Source: JAKAVN01 sp963734845 (GTDB lineage Bacteria > Desulfobacterota > Binatia > Binatales > Binataceae). Taken from it: a stretch of 64,000 bases of DNA. Within the stretch, counting starts at the first letter, position 1, and each line of letters starts with the position of its first letter. Position numbers and translations under genes: made by a program. The notes under the pieces are model-generated. The model had not been told where the DNA came from. It saw only the letters and a program-made list of their open reading frames with translations, and did not search any database. This document shows, in pieces, positions 8,162 to 16,201 of the stretch. Where the stretch lies: contig CAVTIS010000011.1 of assembly GCA_963734845.1 (NCBI GenBank), forward strand, positions 216,520-280,519, in the 5' to 3' direction.

Positions 8162-9373
8162 ATGAGACGAGCGACATTTGCGATTGTTGGAATTTTTCTC
8201 GCCGCGATTATATGCGGCGGTGGTCCGGCGGCCGCGCACGCCGAAGACGTGCCGCTGGCCAGTTCGCTGCAGTTGGAGAGCGTGATGCTGGTCGGCGGAT
8301 GGGCGTCGGCCGGGCCATTCATCCCGGTGATCGGCGATGCCACCGCGCATCTCGCCTACGAGTTCTACCTGACCAACTTTGGAAAAAAGGCGGTACGCCT
8401 GGTGGCGCTTCGAGTTCGCGGAATCGGCGGCGCGGCGTTCGCGGTCGCAATCGAGGACGATGCGCTGAAGTCCTCGTTCACGCCGGCGGCGCCGCAAAAC
8501 CGGATTAAAGCATACGATCCGGTCCTGGCGCCGGGCGCCAGCGGAGTCCTTTACGTTTTCCTGAATTTTTCCGGCCGCGAAACACCCCAGCGGCTCGAGA
8601 ATACGCTGGTGGTCGAGGCTGACGGCGACCCGAAAAACGCACAGCGGATTCCGATCGGCGAACTTGCGATCAGAAAGACCGGCGCCGCGTTGATCGACGA
8701 ACCGTTCACGGGCGATCGATGGTTCGCCGCGAACGGGCCCTCGAACACCTCACTCCATCGACGCGCGATCATCGTGCTCGACGGCAAGCCGCGCGTGCCG
8801 GAGCGCTACGCGATCGATTGGATAAAGCTCGGCGACGACGGCAACAGCTATTCCGGCGACCAGTACAAAAATTCCAGCTACCACGCCTACAACGTTCCAA
8901 TACTGGCCGTTGCTGGCGGAAAAATCGTAAGCCTCAAGGACGGGCTTCCCGAAAACGTCCCGCACACCGACAAAATTGCGGTGGAGATGAATCTCGCCAA
9001 CATAGCGGGCAATCACATCGTCGAGGACATCGGCGGCGGACTATACGTCGGCTACGCGCATATGATTCCCGGCAGCATTACGGTGAAAGCCGGCCAGCAG
9101 GTTCATCGCGGACAGGTCCTCGGACGTCTCGGCAATTCCGGCAATTCTTCCGAGCCGCATCTGCATCTGCAGGTCTGCAACGCCCCCTCGTTTCTGATCT
9201 GCGAGGGCGTCCCGATGGAGTTCAAACGGATCGGCCTCACCAAGTATCGCATCGAGAAGCACGGCGAGACCCCGGTGAAGCTTACTGTCGAGGGCACCCA
9301 CGAAGTGTCGAACGAAGAACCGATGGAAGACGAACTCGCGAACTTTCCGGCGGCCGGCTCGCCCGCGAAATAG
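8162..9373 (+). CDS. Exported M23-family (LytM-like) peptidase
   Basis: Begins MRRATFAIVGIFLAA with a signal peptide cleaved near AAAHAED. ATG at 8162 follows AAGGAG and is preferred over the longer frame from 8105. The first 200 or so residues are a beta-rich region of unknown type. The C-terminal half is a LytM/Peptidase M23 domain: YHAYNVPILAVAGGKIV, YVGYAHM, a lysostaphin-type GQVLGRLGNSGNSSEPHLHLQ ending in the HxH zinc site. The first metal motif is usually HxGxD and here reads HAYN, a deviation worth noting. It may cut peptidoglycan peptides or act as a non-catalytic scaffold. Convergent with fabH. Confidence 0.85.
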   Translation: MRRATFAIVGIFLAAIICGGGPAAAHAEDVPLASSLQLESVMLVGGWASAGPFIPVIGDATAHLAYEFYLTNFGKKAVRLVALRVRGIGGAAFAVAIEDDALKSSFTPAAPQNRIKAYDPVLAPGASGVLYVFLNFSGRETPQRLENTLVVEADGDPKNAQRIPIGELAIRKTGAALIDEPFTGDRWFAANGPSNTSLHRRAIIVLDGKPRVPERYAIDWIKLGDDGNSYSGDQYKNSSYHAYNVPILAVAGGKIVSLKDGLPENVPHTDKIAVEMNLANIAGNHIVEDIGGGLYVGYAHMIPGSITVKAGQQVHRGQVLGRLGNSGNSSEPHLHLQVCNAPSFLICEGVPMEFKRIGLTKYRIEKHGETPVKLTVEGTHEVSNEEPMEDELANFPAAGSPAK

Positions 9374-9383
9374 CCGCAGGAGC

Positions 9384-9398
9384 GCTCGCCTCGCGAGC
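9384..9398. terminator. Hairpin between convergent M23 and fabH genes
   Basis: GCTCGC-CTC-GCGAGC in the 33-bp gap between two convergent stops. There is no T-tract, so termination is inferred only from position. Confidence 0.3.
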
Positions 9399-9406
9399 CG
9401 CGCGGC

Positions 9407-10384
9407 CTACCAGCGCAGCAGGTTGGCGCCCCAGGTCAGGCCGCCGCCGCATGCGTTGAGCATCACCAGGTCGTTGTCGTGGATGCGGCTGGCTTCGAGC
9501 GCCTCGTCCAGCGCGATTGGCACCGAGGCTGCCGAGGTGTTGCCGTAGCGGTCGATATTAGTGAAGACCTTGTCATGCGAGACGCCCAGGCGATCGGCGA
9601 CCGCGTTGAGGATGCGGATGTTGGCTTGATGCGGCACGATTAGCGAGACCTCATCGAGGCTCACGCCGGCGCGCTCGGCCACCTTGAGCGTCACGTCGGC
9701 CATCGAGCGCACCGCGAGCTTGAACAGTTCCGGCCCTTTCATCTTGATCGCGTCGTCGGGCGAGCGCCGGACCTCGGAGTCGAGCGTCGCGCGCACTCCG
9801 GTCGCACGCACCGAGAGCAGATGCCAGTACTCGCCCGAAGCGCGCAGCAGGCTCGCGAGCACGCCGCGCGGCCCCGGCTCGGAAACCATCACGGCCGCCC
9901 CGGCGCCATCGCCGAACAGCACGGAGACCGCGCGATCGTTCCAGTCCACCATGGTCGAGAGCGCGTCGGTGCCGACCAGCAGCACGCGCGAGTAATCGCC
10001 CGCGCGCATCGCGTTGTCGGCCACGTTAAGCGCGTAGACGAAGCCGGAGCAGGCGGCGGCGACGTCGTAGGCCGGAATCGAATCGAGGCCGAGGCGATGC
10101 TGGAGCTGGCAGGCGAACGATGGAAAGCCGAACTCGGAGGAGACGGTGCCGACGATTATCGCTTCGAGATCGGCGGGCCGAATGCCGGCGCGATCGAGCG
10201 CGGTGGTGCTGGCGGCAGCGGCGATATCGACCAGCGACTCGCCGCTGGACATCACGTAGCGCTGCGCGATTCCGGTGCGCGTGCGCACCCATTCGTCGGA
10301 GGTATCGACGATCCGCGCCAATTCATGATTGGTAACCGCGGTGCGCGGCAGCGCGCGCCCGGTCGCGACGATTCGCGATCCCAT
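9407..10384 (-). CDS. fabH: 3-oxoacyl-ACP synthase III (KAS III)
   Basis: Thiolase-fold condensing enzyme that starts fatty-acid synthesis from acyl-CoA and malonyl-ACP. The Cys-His-Asn triad is visible: Cys in AAACSGFVYAL, His in VPHQANIRIL, Asn in RYGNTSAASVP. It opens MGSRIVATGRALP. ATG at 10384 is preferred over the longer frame from 10453, because GGGAAG lies upstream and the extra residues are not family-like. The start is four bases beyond the fabF stop, so the two are one transcript and probably translationally coupled. No acpP, fabD or fabG lies next to them, so this may serve a specialised acyl chain as well as bulk lipid. Confidence 0.93.
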   Translation of the reverse strand: MGSRIVATGRALPRTAVTNHELARIVDTSDEWVRTRTGIAQRYVMSSGESLVDIAAAASTTALDRAGIRPADLEAIIVGTVSSEFGFPSFACQLQHRLGLDSIPAYDVAAACSGFVYALNVADNAMRAGDYSRVLLVGTDALSTMVDWNDRAVSVLFGDGAGAAVMVSEPGPRGVLASLLRASGEYWHLLSVRATGVRATLDSEVRRSPDDAIKMKGPELFKLAVRSMADVTLKVAERAGVSLDEVSLIVPHQANIRILNAVADRLGVSHDKVFTNIDRYGNTSAASVPIALDEALEASRIHDNDLVMLNACGGGLTWGANLLRW

Positions 10385-10388
10385 CTTG

Positions 10389-11654
10389 TTACTTCCCGCT
10401 AAGTTCGACCGCCGGTCTGAAGGCCAGCGTGGTGTTGGTGCCGCCGAACCCAAACGAATTGTTCAGCGCGAGACGAATTTTCGCGGCCCGCGGCCGGTTG
10501 GGCACGTAATCGAGGTCGCATTCCGGGTCAGGATGTTCATAGTTGATGGTCGGCGGGAGCATTCCGCGTTCGATCGCCAGCACCGTGTAGACCGATTCGA
10601 TCGCGCCCGCCGCGCCCAACGTATGGCCGGTCATCGACTTGGTCGAGCTCACCCCGATTTTGGCCGCGCGCTCGCCGAAGACGTGCTTGATCGCCTGGGT
10701 CTCGGCCGTGTCGCCCTGAGGCGTCGAGGTCCCGTGGGCGTTGATGTAGTCGACCTGGTTGAGATCGAGTTCGCCGTCCTGCAGACAGAGCATCATGCAG
10801 CGCGCCGCACCTTTCCCCTCCGGCGCCGGCGAGGTCATGTGATAGGCGTCGCCGTTGGCGGCATAGCCGGCAATCTCAGCCACGATGTTGGCGCCGCGCG
10901 CCAGCGCCGCCTCGCGCTCCTCGAGGATCAACGATGCTGCGCCCTCGGACATCACGAAGCCGTCGCGCTCGGCGTCGAAGGGACGGCTGGCGGCCTCGGG
11001 CGCGTCGTTGCGCGTCGACAGCGCGCGCATCGCGATAAAGCCGCCGATGCCGAGCGAGGTCAGGGCCGCTTCCGCACCGCCGGTGATCGCCGCATCGATG
11101 TAACCGTCGCGGATCATCCGGTAGGCCTCGCCCACCGCGTGGCTGCCCGATGCGCAGGCGCTGGTGGTGGCCAGGTTGATGCCGCGCGCGCCGTAGCGAA
11201 TCGCGATCTGCCCCGGGGCCAGATTGCTGATCAGCTTGGGGATGAAGAACGGCGTGATGCGTTTGAGCCGGGTGTCGAGAAACAGCAGATGGTTTTCCTC
11301 GATCGTGAGGAGTCCGCCGATTCCGACTCCCACCAGCACGCCAACCCGCTCGGCATTGCTCTCGTCGATCTTGAGCGCCGACTGGCGCATCGCCTGCTCG
11401 GCCGCGCCCAAGGCGTACTGGATGAAGAGGTCCATCTTTTTGACGTCCTTCTTCTCGATCCAGTCATGCGGGTCGAAGTCACGCACTTCGCCCGCGATGC
11501 GGGCGGCGAAGTCGGAAACGTCGAAGCGGGTTATCGGGCCGATACCCGAGCGCCCCGCCATCAGGGCTTCCCAGTTCTTCTCGATTCCCGTGCCCAGCGG
11601 CGTGACCAGGCCCAAGCCGGTTACCACCACGCGGCGATCACCGATGCGTCTCAT
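10389..11654 (-). CDS. fabF: 3-oxoacyl-ACP synthase II (KAS II)
   Basis: Elongating beta-ketoacyl-ACP synthase of 421 aa. Motifs in order: VVTGLGLVTPLGTG at the N-terminus, catalytic Cys in TTSACASGSHAV, first His in INAHGTSTPQGD, second His in STKSMTGHTLGAAG, then NNSFGFGGTNTTL near the C-terminus. ATG at 11654 has AGGAG about 14 nt upstream, which is rather far. Its stop lies immediately before fabH. The leader towards the divergent gene at 11895 holds two sets of short direct repeats. Confidence 0.95.
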   Translation of the reverse strand: MRRIGDRRVVVTGLGLVTPLGTGIEKNWEALMAGRSGIGPITRFDVSDFAARIAGEVRDFDPHDWIEKKDVKKMDLFIQYALGAAEQAMRQSALKIDESNAERVGVLVGVGIGGLLTIEENHLLFLDTRLKRITPFFIPKLISNLAPGQIAIRYGARGINLATTSACASGSHAVGEAYRMIRDGYIDAAITGGAEAALTSLGIGGFIAMRALSTRNDAPEAASRPFDAERDGFVMSEGAASLILEEREAALARGANIVAEIAGYAANGDAYHMTSPAPEGKGAARCMMLCLQDGELDLNQVDYINAHGTSTPQGDTAETQAIKHVFGERAAKIGVSSTKSMTGHTLGAAGAIESVYTVLAIERGMLPPTINYEHPDPECDLDYVPNRPRAAKIRLALNNSFGFGGTNTTLAFRPAVELSGK

Positions 11655-11737
11655 CTAAGCGCGATGCTCCTAAAGGGTCGTTGTAACGTTTCATCTTGTA
11701 TCAAAAGCCGAGTCACTTCTACATCACCATCGCGCAG

Positions 11738-11817
11738 CATCATCGACAATCCCATCATCGACAGGGTCCGTCGACGGCGTTCGCAGCGACTGGATTCTGT
11801 GAAGCGTCTGGATTCTG
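11738..11817. repeat. Two pairs of short direct repeats upstream of fabF
   Basis: CATCATCGACA occurs at 11738-11748 and 11753-11763 (15-bp period). CTGGATTCTG occurs at 11790-11799 and 11808-11817 (18-bp period). Both lie in the divergent gap between fabF (minus) and the small gene at 11895 (plus). Regulatory sites or slippage products; not otherwise matched in the window. Confidence 0.65.
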
Positions 11818-11894
11818 ATGATTTTCGCAACCAATCGCGCCGCCAGCTTCGGCTTTCCTTGCAACGCGGCCGCGATGAGGTAAAAAATTGGGCC

Positions 11895-12263
11895 ATGCCC
11901 TCCGATAACCTATCGCTCGACCCGTTCCTCAAACTCGCTGACAACCTGGGCGAGCTCGAAGTCACCGTCGGAGAGCGCGCGCGGCCAGCCGTCGCCGAAC
12001 TCCGCCAGCGCCTGCGCGCCGCCGTGGCCAGCCGCGAGCGCGGCGACCTGGCGGACTCGCTGGAGCAATTAAGGGGCGCGATGGAGCGTCTCGCCGCGAT
12101 CGCGGGCGAACTCGATCCTGCCGAGGGGGCGATGATGCGGATGGTCGCGCAGAGGTTCACCGAGGCGCTCAGGCATGGCGACAAGGGCACCGCCAGGGAG
12201 GCGGTGAATCTGATGCGGCACAGGTCCGGCGATCCGAAGGATGACGACGGTTCCAAGTGGTGA
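11895..12263 (+). CDS. Small helical protein of unknown function
   Basis: 122 residues, ATG at 11895, chosen inside a much longer open frame whose upstream part is the antisense of fabF. The sequence is almost wholly helix-forming with heptad-like Leu/Ala spacing (ELRQRLRAAV, LEQLRGAMERLAAIAGEL) and an acidic tail ending DDDGSKW. It has no signal peptide, membrane segment or cysteine. It is divergent from fabF and 97 bp ahead of transketolase. I do not recognise a family; a cytosolic helical-bundle or coiled-coil protein is all that can be said. Confidence 0.6.
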   Translation: MPSDNLSLDPFLKLADNLGELEVTVGERARPAVAELRQRLRAAVASRERGDLADSLEQLRGAMERLAAIAGELDPAEGAMMRMVAQRFTEALRHGDKGTAREAVNLMRHRSGDPKDDDGSKW

Positions 12264-12321
12264 CCCATCCGCGCGCGGCGCGTCCGCGTAAAATTAAAGT
12301 GAAAGTGGAAGATGAACCCAT

Positions 12322-12338
12322 GACAGCCGGCAGCTGTC
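12322..12338. promoter_or_regulatory. Inverted repeat GACAGC-CGGCA-GCTGTC before tkt
   Basis: Six-base arms with a 5-nt centre, 22 bp upstream of the GTG start of transketolase. Possible operator or leader hairpin. Confidence 0.3.
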
Positions 12339-12360
12339 CTCGACCCCAATCGGAGTAAAC

Positions 12361-14391
12361 GTGGCAACCGCAACTCAAACCAAGGCCCCGGAATCGAATA
12401 TCGATCAACTTTGCATCAACTCGATCCGGGTGCTGGCGATCGACGCGGTGCAGAAAGCCAACTCGGGACATCCCGGGATGCCGATGGGGATGGCGCCAAT
12501 CGCCTACCTCCTGTGGACCCGCTTCATGCGTTACAACCCGGCCAACCCGCACTGGTTCGGGCGCGACCGTTTCGTGCTCTCGGCCGGTCACGGCTCGATG
12601 CTGTTGTACGCAATGCTGTACCTGAGCGGTTATGACCTGCCGCTGGAGCAGCTCAAACATTTCCGCCAATTAGGCAGCATGACCCCCGGCCATCCGGAAT
12701 ACGGCATCACGCCCGGGGTCGAGACTACTACTGGGCCGCTCGGCCAGGGCGTCGGCAACGGTATCGGGATGGCGATCGCGGCGAAGCATCTGCGCGCCCG
12801 CTTCGAGCGCGACAAGTCGGGGCTGTTCGACCATCGCGTCTTCGGCATCTGTGGCGACGGCGATCTGATGGAAGGCGTGGCGAGCGAGGCTGCTTCGATC
12901 GCGGGGCATCTCGGCCTCGGCAACCTCATCTACATCTACGACGACAACCACATCACGATCGACGGCGGCACCGACCTCTCGTTCGACGAGAACGTCTGCG
13001 AACGCTTCAACGCCTACGGCTGGCATACCCAGGGCGTCGACGATGCCAACGACCTCACGGCGGTCGCGCACGCGATTGAAAACGCGATCGCGGAGGAGAA
13101 CCGCCCTTCGCTCATCCGCGTGCGATCGCATATCGGCTATGGCAGTCCCAATCGCCAAGACACTTCGAAGGCGCATGGCCAGGCGCTCGGCGTCGAAGAG
13201 GTCAAACTGACCAAGCGCTTCTATGGATGGCCCGAGGAGCCGGCGTTTTACGTCCCCGACGAGGCGCTCAAGCGCTTTCGCGATTGCGGCGCGCGCGGCC
13301 ACGAACTCGAATCGGAATGGAATGGCCGCTTCGAGCGCTACGCCAAGGCGCATGCGAGCGAAGCCGCAGAGCTCAAGTCGATGCTGGCGGGAGAGCTGCC
13401 GAAAGGATGGGACGCCGAGCTGCCGCAGTTCTCGCCCAAGGATACGCTGGCCACCCGAGAGTCGGGCTCGCGGGCCGAGCAGGCGATCGCGAAGAAAGTC
13501 TGGAACCTGTTCGGCGGCGCGGCTGACCTAAACGAATCGACTTTCGTCGACGTGGCGGACGGCGGCGATTTTGAGCGCCACGATTACCTGGGACGCAACC
13601 TGCACTTCGGCATCCGCGAGCACGGGATGTGCGCGATCTTAAACGGCGTCGCACTGCACGGCGGCTTCATCCCCTACGGCTCGAGCTTCCTCATCTTCAC
13701 CGACTATTGCCGGCCCTCGCTCAGGCTGGCGGCGCTGATGGGCGTCCACGTGATTTACATCTTCACCCACGATTCGATTGGGCTGGGCGAAGATGGCCCG
13801 ACTCATCAGGCGGTCGAACAGCTCTCGGGGCTGCGCGCCATTCCCAATTTCACGGTGATTCGGCCGGGCGATGCCAACGAGGCGGCCGAGGCGTGGCGCG
13901 CCGCAATGATGCATCGGGGCGGCCCGGTGCTGCTGGCGCTATGCCGCCAGAAACTCCCGACGCTCGACCGCGCCGCGATGGCGCCGGCGCGCGAGTTGGC
14001 TCGTGGAGGCTACGTGCTCAGCGAAACCAAGGGGCGGAGCGCAGAGATAATTCTGCTGGCGAGCGGCTCCGAACTGCAGCTCGCGGTGGGCGCCAAAGAA
14101 GAACTCGAAAAGCGCGGCCACGCGGTTCGCGTCGTCAGCATGCCGAGCATGGAAATGTTCGAAAAGCAGGACGCGGCATATCGCGATTCGGTTCTGCCGC
14201 CTGCGATTCGTCGCCGCCTCGCGATCGAAGCGGCCTCGCCAATGTCGTGGTATCGATGGGTCGGCCTTGAGGGCGACGTGCTCGGAATGACGACCTTCGG
14301 CGCCTCGGGCCCGTACCAGGACGTGCTCAAGCACTTCGGCTTCACGGTGGAGAACACAGTGGACCGCGCGCTCAAGCTGTTTGCGCGATGA
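12361..14391 (+). CDS. tkt: Transketolase
   Basis: Thiamine-diphosphate enzyme moving two-carbon ketol units between sugar phosphates in the pentose phosphate pathway. 676 aa. Visible: ANSGHPGMPMGMAP, TGPLGQGVGNGIGMA, the ThDP motif GDGDLMEG with a later DDNHITIDG, the catalytic-glutamate segment FGIREHGMCAI, and the sugar-phosphate loop EDGPTHQAVEQL. The start is GTG at 12361, with GGAG spaced 5 nt upstream. 6-phosphogluconolactonase follows 141 bp downstream, so the two probably share a pentose-phosphate transcript. Confidence 0.96.
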   Translation: MATATQTKAPESNIDQLCINSIRVLAIDAVQKANSGHPGMPMGMAPIAYLLWTRFMRYNPANPHWFGRDRFVLSAGHGSMLLYAMLYLSGYDLPLEQLKHFRQLGSMTPGHPEYGITPGVETTTGPLGQGVGNGIGMAIAAKHLRARFERDKSGLFDHRVFGICGDGDLMEGVASEAASIAGHLGLGNLIYIYDDNHITIDGGTDLSFDENVCERFNAYGWHTQGVDDANDLTAVAHAIENAIAEENRPSLIRVRSHIGYGSPNRQDTSKAHGQALGVEEVKLTKRFYGWPEEPAFYVPDEALKRFRDCGARGHELESEWNGRFERYAKAHASEAAELKSMLAGELPKGWDAELPQFSPKDTLATRESGSRAEQAIAKKVWNLFGGAADLNESTFVDVADGGDFERHDYLGRNLHFGIREHGMCAILNGVALHGGFIPYGSSFLIFTDYCRPSLRLAALMGVHVIYIFTHDSIGLGEDGPTHQAVEQLSGLRAIPNFTVIRPGDANEAAEAWRAAMMHRGGPVLLALCRQKLPTLDRAAMAPARELARGGYVLSETKGRSAEIILLASGSELQLAVGAKEELEKRGHAVRVVSMPSMEMFEKQDAAYRDSVLPPAIRRRLAIEAASPMSWYRWVGLEGDVLGMTTFGASGPYQDVLKHFGFTVENTVDRALKLFAR

Positions 14392-14532
14392 AACAGTAGT
14401 GTCGTGCCAGACACGCGCCGCTGCGGCGATAGGCGAGAACGGCTGGCTCGCCGGTGAGACGCAGCGGCGGCGCTGGCGCGGGCGGCGCGCTTTCGGATAT
14501 TTTGCTCACAACGCCACTTTAGTGGATTTGTC

Positions 14533-15276
14533 ATGGCCGAACCGAAGCTCATCATTCTGGACGACGCGCATTCGCTCAACGTGCACGCGGCGGAAGAGAT
14601 CGCGCACTTCGCGGGCGAAGCGATCTGTATGCACGCCGAGTTCATGCTCTGCCTCACCGGCGGATCGACGCCAGCGGCGACTTACCAATTGTTGGCCGAG
14701 CGCTTCCGCCTGAGCGTGGATTGGAAAGAGGTGCAATTCTTCTGGGGCGATGAGCGATGCGTGCCGCCGGATGATCCGGCGAGCAATTTCGGGATGGCGA
14801 ATCGCACCATGCTGAGCCGCCTCGATCTGCGGCCGAGCCAGATTCATCGGATACGCGGCGAAGACCCGCCCGAGCAGGCCGCGCTCGCCTACGAGGAAGA
14901 GTTGCGAACCTCCTTCGGAATCGAGGAGGGCGAATTTCCGCGCTTCAACCTGACGCTCGTCGGGCTCGGCGATAACGTTCACGTCGAGTCGCTGTTTCCG
15001 GGTAATCCAGCGCTTCACGAACGCGAGCGCATCGCAGTCGCGGTCGAGGTCGACGCCCCCCAGCGTCATCGCGTGACGATCACCCCGCCCGTGGTCAATA
15101 ACTCGGCCCGCGTGATGTTCCTGGTCGAGGGCAAAGGGAAAGCCGCGGCGGTAAAGACCGCGCTCGAGGGTCCGCGCGATCCCGATCGCTTTCCCGCGCA
15201 AATCATCGATCCGCCCAATGGCGAGGTCATCTGGCTGCTCGACCGCGCCGCCGCGTCGTTGCTCTCGCATACCTGA
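14533..15276 (+). CDS. pgl: 6-phosphogluconolactonase-like protein
   Basis: Glucosamine/galactosamine-6-phosphate isomerase fold, 247 aa. The phosphate-binding loop LTGGSTPAATYQLL, the segment FFWGDERCVPPDDPASNFGMA and the C-terminal RVMFLVEGKGKA are all typical of DevB/Pgl. The usual catalytic-region motif GxGxDGHTASLFP reads GLGDNVHVESLFPG: the Asp-Gly pair is Asn-Val, while the His and SLFP are kept. Activity may therefore be altered. Position after transketolase supports a pentose phosphate role: hydrolysis of 6-phosphoglucono-lactone. Confidence 0.85.
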   Translation: MAEPKLIILDDAHSLNVHAAEEIAHFAGEAICMHAEFMLCLTGGSTPAATYQLLAERFRLSVDWKEVQFFWGDERCVPPDDPASNFGMANRTMLSRLDLRPSQIHRIRGEDPPEQAALAYEEELRTSFGIEEGEFPRFNLTLVGLGDNVHVESLFPGNPALHERERIAVAVEVDAPQRHRVTITPPVVNNSARVMFLVEGKGKAAAVKTALEGPRDPDRFPAQIIDPPNGEVIWLLDRAAASLLSHT

Positions 15277-15372
15277 CCCACCATTGCTCTTGGACCGACG
15301 CGCCGCTCACCACGACGTCTCGACCGGATAGCGTGCAGGGTTGTCTCGACAGTCCCGCGCGCCTCGCGCACA

Positions 15373-16017
15373 ATGACCGGTATGAATTTCATCTCGCGCC
15401 ACGCGATCGGGGTCCTGGTCGTCCTGGTCATCGCCGGCTGGGCGCTGTTCTACGTTCCCACCACGCCGTCCTACGCCATCTACCAGCTCAAGCAGGCGAT
15501 CGACGAGCGTGACGGCGCGACCGCCGCGACCTTCGTCGACTTTCCGAGCGTGGTCAAAAATGCCGGCTACGAGATGCTGCAGCACAACTCGCAAGCCAAC
15601 GACGTCATCACTGCGCTCGTCGGCAAGGGCGCGGTCGACATGCTGAGCGCGCCGCTGGCCGCAGGGGTCCAGCAATGGGCGACGCAGCAGGTGAACAGCG
15701 GCGCGCGGCAAGTTCAAATGCCGGCCGCGGCCGTGCTGGGCGCGCTCGTCGTGCTCCATCATTCCGGCGACACGGCGTGGACCGACTTTCGCGACGACAA
15801 GGGCGTGCAATGGGACATCCGCATGGCGCGCCAGAACGGCCGCTGGCGAATCACCGAGGTCAAGAACGTCCAGCAACTCCTGCAGCACTTCGAGCAGCAA
15901 AAGGGACTCGGCGGTCCATCCGAGGGGTCGCCGGACATGGGCGCTCCGGAGGCGCCTCCATCCAACACCGCTCCTGACGCCGGCCTTCCCGGTGGAGGTA
16001 CACCTTCGTCTCCCTAG
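15373..16017 (+). CDS. DUF2939 membrane-anchored protein
   Basis: 214 aa. One N-terminal membrane segment (AIGVLVVLVIAGWALFYV) is followed by the DUF2939 core: a helix-rich module starting TPSYAIYQLKQAID with the family's VDFPSVVKN segment, and ending WDIRMARQNGRWRITEV. The last 50 residues are Pro/Gly/Ser-rich and unstructured. The topology puts the domain outside the cytoplasm. Function of DUF2939 is unknown. It lies between pgl and typA on the same strand with gaps of 96 and 184 bp, so it is probably not tightly co-translated with either. Confidence 0.75.
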   Translation: MTGMNFISRHAIGVLVVLVIAGWALFYVPTTPSYAIYQLKQAIDERDGATAATFVDFPSVVKNAGYEMLQHNSQANDVITALVGKGAVDMLSAPLAAGVQQWATQQVNSGARQVQMPAAAVLGALVVLHHSGDTAWTDFRDDKGVQWDIRMARQNGRWRITEVKNVQQLLQHFEQQKGLGGPSEGSPDMGAPEAPPSNTAPDAGLPGGGTPSSP

Positions 16018-16122
16018 TCTCGGGCAGTTAGCACTAGCAGTCACTCGGGCAATGCCTTGTCACCCGGACGCGACAGATAACGCGCCGCTAACAGTCTTAA
16101 CCCTAGGGTGCGCAAGGGCGCG

Positions 16123-16151
16123 TTTACAGCGCGGTCCGCGGCAGGTACACT
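16123..16151 (+). promoter_or_regulatory. Predicted sigma-70 promoter of typA
   Basis: TTTACA (16123-16128), a 17-bp spacer, then TACACT (16146-16151). That is 5/6 and 4/6 to consensus with ideal spacing. Transcription would start near 16158, right at the base of the following hairpin. Confidence 0.5.
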
Positions 16152-16158
16152 AACGCGT

Positions 16159-16181
16159 GGCGCGGCCGCTTCGGCCGCGCC
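16159..16181 (+). promoter_or_regulatory. Stem-loop at the predicted 5' end of the typA mRNA
   Basis: GGCGCGGCCG, loop CTT, CGGCCGCGCC: a perfect 10-bp GC stem. It starts at the transcription start predicted from the promoter and ends 20 nt before the typA ATG, where no Shine-Dalgarno is seen. It may protect the 5' end or affect translation. Confidence 0.55.
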
Positions 16182-16201
16182 GTTTAATATCAGTCCCCAT
16201 A

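Noticed and set aside
10329..11894. Open frame upstream of 11895 in the same phase
   Set aside because: It is the antisense of fabF; only the part from ATG 11895 is outside it and has its own start.
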